A stretch of DNA of 64,000 nt, from NCBI RefSeq assembly GCF_963678635.1, contig NC_087066.1:63370282-63434281 (forward strand), read 5' to 3'. Shown one piece after another: positions 22,973-34,300 of this stretch. Position numbers and translations under genes: made by a program. How positions within the stretch are numbered: the stretch's first letter is position 1; each line of letters starts with the position of its first letter. Below the pieces are notes generated by a model. The model did no database searches. It saw nothing but the letters and a program-made list of their open reading frames with translations, and was not told the DNA's origin. Origin of the DNA: Symsagittifera roscoffensis. Lineage: Eukaryota > Xenacoelomorpha > Acoela > Convolutidae.

Positions 22973-25471
22973 TCAATCAAGAAGTCATCACCATACCTGT
23001 TGTATCTTATGCTTGTCCGCTTGCGATTGCTATTTCTTGTCCCTGCTGTCCTCGGCAAGTCTGGTTCCGTCCACTGTGGCAGCTCCTTCTGCTCTGGATC
23101 ATTCCAGTCTTCCTCCGCGAAAGATCTCTCATCTGAATCTACATCTATTTTCTCATTATCATCCATGATCACGTCCTCGTTACCGTCATTTTTCTCTCTG
23201 GTGTCTTTTTGGTTCACTTCACATGCTGGCTCTACCAGTAGATACTCGAGTCCTTCCATGTTCTGTGGTACAAACCAGTCCTTCGGAGATGGGACATGAG
23301 GTTTCAGATTTTCATAGTGCGCTGCACGCCCTGTACTCAAGCGATAGAACCGACCCTGCTGGTGTACCTCCGTTATAAAAAACGTCCTCTCCATTTCTTT
23401 AGCAATTTTTTCTTGCCCTTTGGAGGTATGATGTTTTGGAACACCCAGACATATTGTCCCACTGCATACGGTTTCGCATGAAGTTTTTTTCATCGTACTT
23501 CTTCCGCTGCCTGCCTCATCTGTTCTTGCGCCGTGTTCCTTCTGCAGAGCTCGTTCAATTCCTGTTGTCTCTTGACAGCTTCCTTTACGTACGCCTGAGG
23601 CGACGTCTTTTTCCCTTCGTATTCTGGATAGAAGAATGTCAGGGGCATCGCTCTTTTCCTGCCAGTTAACATCATAAAAGTCAGGTCCCCCACGAGAGCT
23701 TTCCCATTTTCCGATTGGAATGTCATCGGACAACCATATCGAGATATCCAATTCGCTATCAAATGGTCACACGTCTCTTCCGCTGAGGCTGTCCGACATG
23801 GCACTGCTTCCGCCAGCTTCGTAAAGTGATCTATTATAACCAGTATTTGATTGTATCCCGAGTCAGTCCTGCAGATCTTCTGATGGTCTATCTGCACGAC
23901 TTCGTTAAAGACTGAACTCTCTGCGGACTTGAGTGGGAATTTCATTTTTCTAGGGTCTTTCACTTGTAAACACGACGGACATGCGTTTACCCAACTTTCG
24001 CAAGCCTTTCTCAACCTTGGCCAATCAAACCTGTGTAGTATTTTTTGTTGTACCTTGTCTAAACACTGATGTCCCATCTGGTCGTGCGATCTGAACAACG
24101 CTTCCGTCTGATATAGCTCTGGTAGTATGATGAGATTATGCTTGTGCAACATCTTCTCTTCATTTTTATTCTACAGGATACCTCGCCATCAGCTGTGTGG
24201 TAGAGCAAATCACTTCTCTCTTTGTGGAACTGGCTCAAGATCTTGTAACTATCTTCCTTCAGGTCCTCTTTCTCTTTGACTCCAGTTCGGATACATTTGG
24301 ATAGGTTGCTTGTCATCTTGTCATTCTTCAGGGCTTGTATCAGATCCGACATTCTATATCTCGCTTTGACGTGTTCCTTCAATGCAATCATCTGACCATT
24401 CAGTTCTCTAGGACTGTGGATGTCGTCTTTCAGCTTGACGCAAACTATCCTTCTCAAGGGCTCCCTGTCATCATCTGGCGACAGGTTTATTCTGACATTT
24501 GAATTGCACGATAGCTCCCTGAACGGTTTCCTTGACACTGCATTTTTCTCAAGCTCTTCTCTTCCGTACACCTCCTGTTGATCTAGATTGTACGTTCCTG
24601 AGGAAGGGTCAGTTTGTAGCTCCCTGTAGCGGTGCCTCATTTTCTCTTCTGCCAACATCATGCAAAAACTATCTTGGTCATTGCCACTTTTCTCTGAGTC
24701 TTCATCCCATTCATAGGACTCCCCGGATAATTTATCTTCTTCGGCGTCTTCTTCTGATGTCGGCCACTCCCCGGACTATTGACCAGGTCCAAGGTGTTCG
24801 GCCTCCTCCCTGAAAGACCCTTTCTTCTTTCAAAGCATAGTCCGCCTCAAAATCTCTTCTGGGATTTTCTCAACCAATGTCTGCGCAATTTCCTTGTCCT
24901 CAAGTTGCTTTTCTTTCAACGAGTCCTCGCCACGAGCTGCTTCACTTCTTCTCATTATTGTGACCTCTGGTTCATCTTTGTTATTGCTCCGGACTACGAG
25001 TTTATCGTCTGCTAGCTTCTCGAGTAATCCCCTCAAGTCCTCGCCTATCTTCACCCTTCTTGTCTCTTTTTCATTGAGATCGTAGCCTTTTGCCTTTGGT
25101 ATTTCCCTCACTATTTTCGACTTGAGCACTACTTCCATTGGAATCCCTGGATTTCTCTTCAAAATTGTCTTCTCTTGATGCTCCGCTGGAAGTTCGGGAT
25201 GGTCTTCTATTGGTTTCTCTGACCTGTCAAGCCACCTCGTGAGTGGAATGTTGTCGTACGTCTCGTTGTCCATAAAAGAGAAGCCATCTTTGATTTCTGG
25301 CCTGTCCGCCTCTCCCTTTGCTCCTGTCTTTCGTAGAATTCCATCATTTCACTCAAGCTATTGGCATTTTGATGTTTGTACATTTTTCTGTGTTCAATGA
25401 TCATATTATAGCCATCCAAGCGAACTATCCATCTCCCAATGTAGCTATCTATCTCCTCGGGTTGTATCTTA
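22973..25471 (-). pseudogene. Element A pol 3' half, unit i (RNase H tail, linker, integrase, acidic tail)
   Basis: Includes an RNase H C-terminal fragment (25207-25419), linker (24830-25273), IN-proximal part (24059-24661) and integrase (23490-24152). A 347-codon frame (22708-23751) runs from the IN C-terminus through the acidic tail and then into a second RNase H tail (QPEEIDSYIGRWIVCLDGYN). That fusion marks the joint with unit ii. The integrase has the same Asp-to-Glu change and core deletion as the other units, so those lesions predate the duplication. Confidence 0.7.
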
Positions 25472-25632
25472 TGCCTTAGGTGTTTCCCTCACTATTTTCT
25501 ACTTGAGCATTACTTTTGCCTTCGGTGTTTCCCTCACTATTTTCTACTTGAGCATTATTTCCATTGGAATCCCTGGATTTTTCTTCATAATTGTCTTCTC
25601 TTGATGCTCCGCTGGAAGTTCGGGATGGTGTT

Positions 25633-26625
25633 CTATTGGTTTCTCTCACTTGTCAAGCCACCTCGTGAGTGGAAGGTTGTTGTACGTCTCCTTGTCCATA
25701 AAAGAGAAGCCATCTTTGATTTCTGGCCTGTCCGCCTCTGCCTTTGCTCCTGTTTTTCGTAGAATTCCATCATTTCACTCAAACTATCGGCATTTTGATG
25801 TTTGTCCCTTTTTCTGTGTTGAATAATCATCTTATAGCCATCCAAGCGAACTATCCATCTCCCAATGTAGCTCTGATCCATTGAGTACGTCTTCAGCCAA
25901 CTGAGTGCTCTATTGTCGACCCGTAACTTGAATGGTTCGCTTCCTAGATACGCCCTGTATTTCTGTACAAAGGTGACTACCGCAAACATTTCTGCTTTGA
26001 GTGCTCCGTATTTCATCTCTGTATCACTCAAGACTTTGATTTCGTACGCTATTGGTCTCAAGATTGTCTTTCCGTTCCATTCCTGCTCTTGATGGAGTAT
26101 GCCAGAGATCGCTACCACCGACGCATCCGTATCCAGCACGTACATTCCTTTTTCCGTTGCCAAAGCTAGCACAGGTGCTTCACACGACACTTTCTTTATT
26201 TTCGGATATGACCCCTCTGCCGCGTTATTCCACGTGAATTTCTTGCCTTTGTGTCTCATGAGTTGTTCCATCGGGTATATTTTGTCCGCATAGCCCTTGA
26301 TGCATTTCCTGTAATAGTTCGCAAAACCCAAGAAGCTCATTAGTTGATGCTCCGTTTCCGGTGATTTCCAAGTCAGGACCGCTTCTACTGCGTCTGGGTG
26401 TGTTCTAATTCCATGTTTATCCACCATCCTCCTCAGGTATTTAATTGAGCCCTTGAGAATCTCGCACTTCGATGGTTTGCATTTTAGTCCTGCTCTTTTC
26501 ATGCAAGCGAACACCTCGTCTAGTCGCTCGATGTGGTCCTCCAGAGTAGGTGTCGCTTTTACCACGTCATCCACGTAGCACATCACCAGGTTGCCATTTT
26601 TCTTCGTTACACTTGTCAATGATTG
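25633..26625 (-). pseudogene. Ty3-like reverse transcriptase (C-terminal half) and RNase H, element A
   Basis: A 328-codon frame. The RT palm carries YVDD at residues 15-18 (VMCYVDDVVK), followed by HIERLDEVFACMKRAGLKC and the FLGFANYYRKCIKGYA block of the Ty3/mdg group. RNase H follows with candidate catalytic residues D165 (DTDAS), E210 (LKAEMFAVV), D235 (RVDNRAL) and D278 (NADSLS), all present. The RT fingers and first catalytic Asp are absent: the sequence ends at about 26625 in an inverted repeat of LTR-edge DNA. The C-terminus shifts frame (QKSKMASLLW). This is the only RT evidence for element A; its near-identical twin is at 34301-35293. Confidence 0.85.
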
Positions 26626-26741
26626 ACCTCATATGTGAATTAAGTTGGCGACTGTTACAAAGTGTTTTTATGGCGCCCACCCAGGAGCTGCGCCATAAAA
26701 ACACTATGTAACAGTCGCATACTTAAGTCACATATGAGGTT
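26625..26741. repeat. 52-bp inverted repeat (hairpin) at the element A LTR edge
   Basis: Left arm 26625-26676 is the imperfect reverse complement of right arm 26690-26741, separated by a 13-bp loop. The right arm contains the LTR terminus (TGTAACAGTCGC from 26707) plus the adjacent leader (GCGCCATAAAAACAC). The left arm replaces the expected leader, gag and 5' pol. Duplicated at about 35293-35409. Confidence 0.85.
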
Positions 26742-27588
26742 ATAGAAAAATAGGCCCTATAACCATTGGCTCAAGAGTCAGGAACATCATCTCTTGTGTT
26801 TTTCTACCTCAAGCGGTCGGAGCCAATTCGGTTCACTTGCGACATGAGACTAAAACCTTTGTTACCGCCTAAAGGCCACTACCAAATTACCCCCAAATCT
26901 GGAATATAAGAACGTCCCCATAGTTGATCTCAAATTACCTAAAACACGCGAACGCCGTTAAAAACAGGGTCGGAACCTTATCTACATTTACTTTTTATTA
27001 GACAGTGGTCCTTTGATCCATTTCAGATGGATCAATCTAAAAACTCTCCTTAACTCATTTTTAACAATATAAAACAAACTCAAGAAATTTAAATTGGGTA
27101 CTCACATACCAGCACGACCTCTAGAATTGAGTAACTAAATTAATAAGTAGCTCTAGTATAAATAGTGTAATCAATTTCAACTCGAGAAGTTTTGAATAAG
27201 TCAATTTTAACTCAAGAGACAAGTTCTGGTTCTGGACCATTGGAAGACTTCTGTTGTCCACCTTTCCACCGAAGGTTCACCCTGGTCCACTTCTAATTTA
27301 TCTCTTCTTTACTCGCGATCGCTCTGCCTTCTGTTTCGAATAAGACAGCTCTACTCTCGTTCGAATTATGTATCGGAAAGTGCGAATAGCAATTTCCCGC
27401 TGCTTTTTTGACTACTTTCCCGCTCCTGTCGTTCAATTCTTCTGCTCTTATTTTCTGATCTTTCAGTTGTCGCGAGAAACTTGAGCATGACATGCTCAAT
27501 TCGACTTTTTGAAAATTTCAATTTTAACTCAAAATCATGTCTTTTGCCTTGCTCAAGGTCAAACTTCCAAATATGACCGACTGGCACA
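26707..27588 (-). repeat. LTR of element A (5' LTR, truncated)
   Basis: Shares the LTR edge TGTAACAGTCG and all landmarks with the LTR at 6030 up to ATATGACCGACTGGCACA at 27571-27588, then switches to unrelated DNA. The promoter-side segment with the TATA-like block is therefore missing. It is closer to the 6030 LTR than to the B LTRs. A duplicate lies at 35375-36257. Confidence 0.75.
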
Positions 27589-28634
27589 GTTTTATGCGAA
27601 CCCTTGGATTTATTCCTAAATCCTTTGTTATTATGATTTTTATTTATCATGATTTTAACAACTGGTTCCTTTCATACTTCATTCCGGGAGCCCGTACCCA
27701 ATCATGCCGTCGTCCAGATAAAGGGCAATGTTAAAGATTACGCCACGGAAAAAAATGGTAAGTTTCTTCAAGGTACTTGAACGCTAGAAAACTCAATTAG
27801 AGATGTCCTCCTCCCAACTGGAACGAGATAATTGGTTTTCTACCAGCTACATAGATTGCTTCTTCATTTGCGACAGATAATCGCATAATTGTGATCTGTC
27901 GAAACCCAAGTTCTTCCATGTGCTGACAGGCATGACACTGATCAAAGCGGCGGTCCCAAAAAGCCTCTTACGGCTAGTTGTCTGCCATTTATGTCCAGCA
28001 TGTGCTCAGGTAATTAAGCTCACTGCCCAAGTGAACTAGCATAGCATTGTGACCAATGCGCCTGATCTTCAGCTCCTTCCAGCCTCATGTCGATACCTTC
28101 CACTTGATTCTTTGCACTATTGGGAATGGCTTTGGCATGTTTTTTAATTCAAGCTACTTTCTTCAACTTCGCCTAAGGGTCATGGACCTCCATGTGATGT
28201 CAATCCACTATTTACAATCTTGTGTTCTCTGTCATAAGCATTGCCCAAACTGCTCTTGAAGCCAGCTTTGTATTCAACAAGAAGTAATAGCTGTCTTTAT
28301 CTAAGTAGACTGACGCTAATTCCGGTGGTTTGCAAAGATTTTTAACCACTTAAATCTCCTGCCCCCTTTGCTGCCGACTTTGTGTGGCTCCCATCTTTTA
28401 TCTTTTTTCCTGATATCAGGTGCAAATTTAAGCTTCTAAGTTTGGGCGCATTTTCTTCTGTCTTCGTGGTCTTTTCTATTGAATGTAGTTAAATGTGTTC
28501 AACTCCGATTTCATCCATTGCTCCAATTGTTTTGTTGCTAGCTCCTGCTGCACCTTTTTTAGAGTAATTTTTGTTGCTAGAAAGTCGCTGTGACAAAGTC
28601 CGATGTGATTGCCTTCACGAATACGCTTTGATTT
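27589..28634 (-). other. Old unrecognised sequence between elements A and B, possible decayed ORF1
   Basis: About 1 kb with no long frame. On the minus strand short coding-like pieces can be read: FDQCHACQHMEELGFRQIT (about 27900-27955), LKIRRIGHNAMLVHLGSEL (about 28020-28080) and KVQQELATKQLEQWMKSEL (about 28510-28560). They might be a decayed gag/ORF1-type protein, but no family was identified. Duplicated at 36258-37303. Confidence 0.3.
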
Positions 28635-29933
28635 TGTAACAGTCGCCTACTTCGGTCACATATGAGGCTTAAAAAAAATAGGCCCTATAACCATTGGCTC
28701 AAGAGTCAGGGACACTATCTCTTGTGTTTTTCTACCTCAAGAACGGTCGGAGCCAATTCGGTTCGCTTGCGACATGAGACTAGAACCCGTTACAGCTTAA
28801 AGGCTACTACCAAAATATCCCCCTACTCTAGAAAATACACGAACGCCGTTAAAAACAGGGTCGGAACAATCCGTTAAGTTACTTTTCATTGGACAGTGGA
28901 ACTTTGATCCATTTCAGATGGATCAACCTAAAGCTCACCTTATCTCAACATAACAATCATAAAACACACTCGAGAAAACTAACTTTGGAACTCACATGTC
29001 GACGCACTCGAGTATAAGGAGTAATTAAATTGATGAGCAACTCGAGAATTAAATAAGATAACTTGGTAAGTTCAATACTAATCAGTTTTAACAAAAGAAA
29101 TAAGTTTAGACTCTAGAATTGAAGTTTTAGTCTGAACCATTGGGACACTCCAGCTGTCCACCTTTCCGTTGAAGGTTCACTCTGGTTCAGTTCGAATAAT
29201 TGCACTCTTCTTTCGTGATTATCTCGCCTTCTATTTCAGGATAAGACGGCTCTACTTGTGTCTGATTTTGTATCTGGAAATTGCGAATAGCAATTTCCTG
29301 CTGTTTTCTTAAGTATTTTCCCGCAATTGTAAATTCGGTCGTTCTGATTTTTCACTTTGTGTTTTCAGTTGTTGCGAGAAAACTGAGCATGACAGGCTCC
29401 ATTCGAAATTTTGAAAAATAAAACTTCACTCCAAAATCACGTCGTCCCCCAAGGTCAAACTTCCAGACATGACCGACTGGCACATACTCCCCGGACTCAA
29501 GATCGATGTCCTCATCGCGTGCTGTCTCTGTCAGTGAATCCCCAGAAGCCCGAGTGTCACTCAAGATACAGTGCCAGTGGTCATTTACAGAAGTTTGCAG
29601 CAGACTTAAGTTTATCTACCTTCCAAAATTTACCACCATATAAAATTTTCACACTATCGCTAAACAGCAATCAAAATCTGCACACACCTGCACCTATGAA
29701 TTCTCGCTTTTTAAGCTGGTAATTTAAAATTTCTTTTGTCATATTCAATCAGAAAGTTGTCATGCAGCATTTTGATTTATATAATAGATATGGCATATTA
29801 ATAACAATATCTCATTTGTTAAAATTTCTTTTTCGTGAACCTAGATTTCATCCAAGTTCACCCTCGGGCCCCCTCCCTCTCAAGACTCAAGACTCTAGAA
29901 TTTCCTTTTGAGCCACCGGCTAACCTCGTGTTC
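28635..29933 (-). repeat. LTR of element B (3' LTR, first duplicate)
   Basis: Same terminal TGTAACAGTCGCC as the LTR at 55124 and the same B-type segment (TTGATGAGCAACTCGAG). Homology to the 55124 LTR continues to about 29933-29940 (CCGGCTAACCTCGTG) and includes the last codons of the terminal ORF-X frame, so the ORF end overlaps the LTR. A TATA-like TTTATATA (element strand TATATAAA) lies at 29776-29783. Confidence 0.75.
29352..29640 (-). CDS. Short ORF inside the LTR (VPVGHVWKFDL family)
   Basis: A 70-codon frame (29352-29564; open further upstream to about 29620) within the LTR on the element strand, downstream of the TATA-like block. Its core, EYVPVGHVWKFDLGGRRDFG then FSKFRMEPVMLSFLATTE, recurs in the A LTRs as VPVGHIWKFDLEQGKRHDFE (27366-27650) and, with lesions, at 6830-6960 and 55900-56050. 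Similarity at the protein level between subfamilies suggests past coding constraint, but the LTR nucleotide similarity alone could explain it. No known domain. If transcribed from the 5' LTR it would be the first frame in the leader. Confidence 0.35.
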
Positions 29934-30223
29934 TTCGCCCTCGAGGTACCCGACCCAGATATATTTGACACTGTGATCTGTTTCAATAGTGCCTCTTCAT
30001 CATCGGAGCTGATCACAATCTCCTCCCAAGCCTTCAGCTGTTCATAGGATCGCATCCACTCCCTTTGCTCCTGCAATCTCTTCGCTTGATTCGGTAAGCT
30101 CTTCACCTTCGACTCCCGGTTCAAACAGAAGGCATTGTGAAGACTCGGGCTTACATTCTTCGCCAGGTCCTCCTCTAGTATCGACTCCCTCGCTCTAGTG
30201 TTGTTTCTGGATACTCTACCCAC
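29858..30223 (-). pseudogene. ORF-X C-terminal segment, element B first duplicate
   Basis: 121-codon frame identical in product to 38526-38891; see that entry. Preceded in frame by a TGA at the end of 30230-31822. Confidence 0.6.
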
Positions 30224-30229
30224 TCTTTT

Positions 30230-31822
30230 TCAACCCGTCGTGATCGCATTTCGATGGGTCAGCAGAGGTCTCTTGAAGGCATCTGGTCCTATCTCGGCCT
30301 GGAACTGTCGATATTCCTTTTGATGTTTCCTCATGTGATCCTTCGTCACCACGTATAACCAGAAGGTTAACGTCGCGCGAAACCAAGGAAAGAACCTCAA
30401 GCGGCTCCACACGTGTCTGACTTCCATTGGTATGGCGAATACCTTGCATGCGGTCTCGAACCACTCAAGTCTCCTGCTGTAATCTATCGCGTGAATCGAC
30501 TCTGCCGTTGGCGTCTTCGATTCCCGATACTTTGCTATATTTTCTTCAATCCATCGTAGAGCCAGCATCGTGCTCACCACCAAGATGGTCACATTTTGCT
30601 GATGATTGGGCAGTCCCAACGACCTGATTTCCTCCACATCCCAGATCAGGCAGAGATTGGCGTGATCTGGGTACCACACTGTTTGCGCCAGACAGTGGCA
30701 TGGACAATCCCCATGTGTGAGGTCGATGCTTCTAAGATTGCGTTCTCCCGAGGCTTCTAGGAGAGGCTCAGGTTCCAACATTTTCTCGTGTATCACGTCG
30801 ATCTCTTCCAAGTTTGGAGCACCAACCATGGGTTTCCCGATTACGCTTTGTCTCTCGTGGTCACTTGTGTTTTCACCCTCCAAACCTAGAAGTTCTTCAC
30901 CCCAGATTTCACTCAAGTCGTCCCTCTGTTCTTTCGGCACTGTTCCTCGGATCTTCCTCAACAGCTTGTGTGAATGATGCGACATCCGAGCCAGTCTTAC
31001 GCATTTGGGCACTGAGAAGGCTTTGTCTATCAATACCCTTTGGCTGGATCCTTCCACCATCGCCATGTGTAATGGATAGTGGCTGCCACATAGGTTGGCC
31101 ATCACTGACCCCACTAAGGACTTCGCATTTAGAGGCAGACCATAGGCTTTACTCATGGGAAATCCCATCTCCGCTTCGAGTCCAACCTTCCAACTCTTGA
31201 TGTGTTTCTGGGTCACTTGCAACACCCCGGGCCATGACTCCACGCTCAACGCGGTCACCAAGTGGTGTTCTGACTCTAGCCTCTCCATTGACTGGAGACT
31301 GCACATTCTTGAGAAGAATCCCAGAGCTGTTGCTAGGTTCACCGTGGTACTCGCGTAACACTCAGCCACTATCTGTATCTCACTCTTCTCCCTTTCGGTA
31401 ACGTCTTCAAACCAGGTGACTAGGTCTTCTTTCTGGAAAGACTGTATCCTGACGCAAGATCGTCCATCGCAGGTGTGCTCGCCATTCCCACACGTCGATT
31501 CAAGACAACTGCCCGGCTCCATTTTCTTTGCCGACCCTGTTCCACTCGTCACCTCACTCGACTCCTTCACATGAGGCAGGATCAGTCTATGTACTATACT
31601 CAATGTCGCCAAATCTTCATCCTCTGTCGGCGCTAGTCTCACTCGCTCTATGACTTCCTCGATCAGGCTCGCATGGGGATGTGGACACCAGGAGGGCCTG
31701 AGCAATTTCCACACCACTCCCAGATTCGTGGTCAACATGCCGTTCCCGTTACCCTTTTTTAGTTCGACTCTTTTACTTGAGCGCGGCACACTTATTACTT
31801 CCGGTGTTTTCTCGAGAATCAA
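30230..31822 (-). pseudogene. ORF-X late segment, element B first duplicate
   Basis: 530-codon frame that differs from its twin at 38898-40490 by only a few bases (for example RMCSLQ here against RICSLQ). The domain content is unknown; see the twin for description. Confidence 0.6.
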
Positions 31823-31824
31823 AC

Positions 31825-32796
31825 CTAGGCTAGGTCTCTCTCTCTCTCCACAGTTTCTATCTCCATTATCTTCTCTGTCCAGAACTTCAGCAGCTCCGCC
31901 ACCTCGTAGTTTCTGTGGGCACCTCCAGCTTCCAAGTCCACGAAAGGGTTGTATGCCATCCCCATCACTCCAGACACATACTGGTGTTCTCCCTTTTTGT
32001 TGGGTTTCAAGTACTCTCCTGACGAAGCCAAGTTACGGTGTACGTCATGTTTCTCCTCGAACTTCTTGTTGTAGAATCTCCGTATCTCATCTAACTTCCT
32101 GTGGCTCCTCCTTGCCAGACTCGAGCCGGAATTATCCCTAGCAACGTGTTGCATCAGTACTCGATACACCTCTAGATTCTTGCCTCCCAATTTCAACTTA
32201 TCGTACGAAGTCAGTGTCTCTAACTCTATTCCCAACAGGCTCCACGCGAACATCAGTTGTCCTGCGGTTCTAATGAAGGGATTCGCCATCAACGGCGATG
32301 CCGATGAGGGGGTTCTCATCGCTTCTTCAAAATGATCCCTCAACAAGTTCTGCCAAGTTATCTTCAGTTGGCTCCCCAATTCCAATTTGTTGATGTCAGC
32401 CTTCTGCTGGGTAGCCCAGTTGCGTCGTTTGCGTGACACTCCACTGTCGAGCTTCTTTAGGCAGTCTTCCATTTCCTGCAATGTTTCCAGGGCCACCCAC
32501 CACGGTCGGGAGGTGTTCCTCGTTTTATGCTTCTCAAGAGGATCGCTAGTCACTTGCTTCCCAGTAGCCTGGTGTTCATTTGAGACCCATTCTTTGCCGA
32601 CGTCCACTTCCCAGGTCTGCCCGCTCGTCGAACCTCGCTTCATTTTTGTCCTCTGAGGCTTGAATTCTTCTTCCGTTGTTGAGCTGGTGGGGATTTCCAT
32701 CTCTCTTTCTACGTCGAGCAGTTTCCTTGGCTCGTAGCTACTCTTGTAGGCTGCTGTCTTCCATCGTGCCAGAACCATGGGGGCCGTCTCTCTCAA
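31825..32796 (-). pseudogene. ORF-X segment after UAG, element B first duplicate
   Basis: 323-codon frame identical in product to 40493-41464. Upstream, element B homology ends at about 32847 within GLGSPSADAVS and is replaced by a pol linker fragment of element A type. The upstream three quarters of ORF-X are therefore absent from this duplicate. Confidence 0.6.
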
Positions 32797-32847
32797 GTTT
32801 TTCTACGAGACCGCATCCGCTGAAGGACTGCCCAATCCCTCCACGTC

Positions 32848-33941
32848 TTGATGCTCCGCTGGAAGTTCGGGATGGTCTTCTATTGGTTTCTCTGACCTGT
32901 CAAGCCACCTCGGACTCCCAGTCCGGATCCATTTGGATAGGTTGCTTGTCATCTTGTCATTCTTCAGGGCTTGTATCAGATCCGAAATTCTATATCTCGC
33001 TTTGACATGATCCTTCAATGCGATCATCTGACCATTCAGTTCTCTGGGACTATGGATGTCGTCTTTCAGCTTGACGCAAACTATCCTTATCAAGGGATCC
33101 CTGTCATCATCTGGCGACAGGTTTATTCTGATATTTGAATTGCACGAGAGCTCCCTGAACGGTTTCCTTGACACTGCAATTTTCTCAAGCTCTTCTCTTC
33201 CGTACACCTCCTGTTGATCTAGATTGTACGTTCCTGAGGAAGGGTCAGTTTGTAGCTCCCTGTCGCGGTGCCTCATTTTCTCTTCTGCCAACATCATACA
33301 AAACTATCTTGGTCATTGCCACTTTTCTCTGAGTCTTCATCCCATTCATAGGACTCCCCGGATAATTTCTCTTCTTCGGCGTCTTCTTCTGATGTCGGCC
33401 ACTCCCCGGACTATTGACCAGGTCCAAGGTGTTCGGCCTCATCCCTGAATGACCCATTCTTCTTTCAAAGCGTAGTCCGCCTCAAAATCTCTTCTGGGAT
33501 TTTCTCAACTAATGTCTGCCCAATTTCCTTGTCCTCAAGTTGCTTTTCTTTCAACGAGTCCTCGCCATGAGCTGCTTTTTCTTTCAACGAGTCCTCGCCA
33601 CGAGCTGCTTCACTTCTTCTCAGTATTGTGACCTCTGGTTCGTCTTTGTTATTGCTCCGGACTACGAGTTTATCGTCTGCTAGCTTCTCGAGTAATCCCC
33701 TCAAAACCTCGCCTATCTTTACCCTTCTTGTCTCTTTTTCATTGAGATCGTAGTCTTTTGCCTTTGGTGTTTCCCTCACTATTTTCGACTTGAGCATTAC
33801 TTCCATTGGAATCCCTGGATTTCTCTTCATAATTGTCTTCTCTCGATGCTCCGCTGGAAGTTCGGGATGGTCTTCTATTGGTTTGTCTGACTTGTCAAGC
33901 CACATCGTGAGTGGAAGGTTGTCGTACGTCTCGTTGTCCAT
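32848..33941 (-). pseudogene. Pol linker fragment (element A type) between the two large duplicates
   Basis: 32848-32920 is a short pol fragment (RWLDRSEKPIEDHPELPAEH) joined to ORF-X sequence. From 32920 the sequence matches 17765-18762 at an offset of 15,155 bp, including the 30-bp internal duplication in the linker that the 24.9-kb copy lacks. Frames at 32803-33297, 33245-33457 and 33465-33941 correspond to 17540-18142, 18090-18302 and 18310-18786. Confidence 0.75.
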
Positions 33942-34300
33942 AAAAGAGAAGCCATCTTTGATTTCTGGCCTGTCCGCCTCTCCCTTTGCTCCTGTCTTTC
34001 GTAGAATTCCATCATTTCACTCAAGCTATTGGCATTTTGATGTTTGTACATTTTTCTGTGTTCAATGATCATATTATAGCCATCCAAGCGAACTATCCAT
34101 CTCCCAATGTAGCTATCTATCTCCTCGGGTTGTATCTTATGCCTTAGGTGTTTCCCTCACTATTTTCTACTTGAGCATTACTTTTGCCTTCGGTGTTTCC
34201 CTCACTATTTTCTACTTGAGCATTATTTCCATTGGAATCCCTGGATTTTTCTTCATAATTGTCTTCTCTTGATGCTCCGCTGGAAGTTCGGGATGGTGTT

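Larger units (their letters stand above)
20723..25471. repeat. Tandem direct repeat of 2,499-bp spacing (20723-22972 and 23222-25471)
   Basis: All frames recur 2,499 bp apart with near-identical products (for example the integrase frames 20991-21653 and 23490-24152 give the same protein). Edges are at CATGCTGGCTCTACC on the left and CTCCTCGGGTTGTATCTTAT on the right. Confidence 0.9.
6030..27588 (-). mobile_element. Element A: giant Ty3-like LTR retroelement, rearranged
   Basis: The LTRs at 6030-7325 (3') and 26707-27588 (5', truncated) belong to one subfamily; both share an ATTAATAAGTA segment that the B LTRs lack. Between them on the minus strand lie RT/RNase H, three tandem copies of the pol 3' half, macro-like domains and the post-pol ORF-X. 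Gag, protease and the N-terminal half of RT are missing. The right end of the interior stops at an inverted repeat beside the 5' LTR. The span of about 21.5 kb is inflated by internal duplications. All coding parts carry frameshifts or stops, so this copy is not autonomous. Confidence 0.75.
25250..32847. repeat. Large direct duplication, copy 1 (7.6 kb; partner 33918-41515)
   Basis: Every frame here reappears 8,668 bp to the right with identical or nearly identical product: RT/RNase H, the hairpin, LTR of A, spacer, LTR of B and ORF-X end. Differences are single bases or 1-2 bp run-length changes (for example near 27395 and 28665). The left edge is blurred by other pol copies. Confidence 0.9.
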
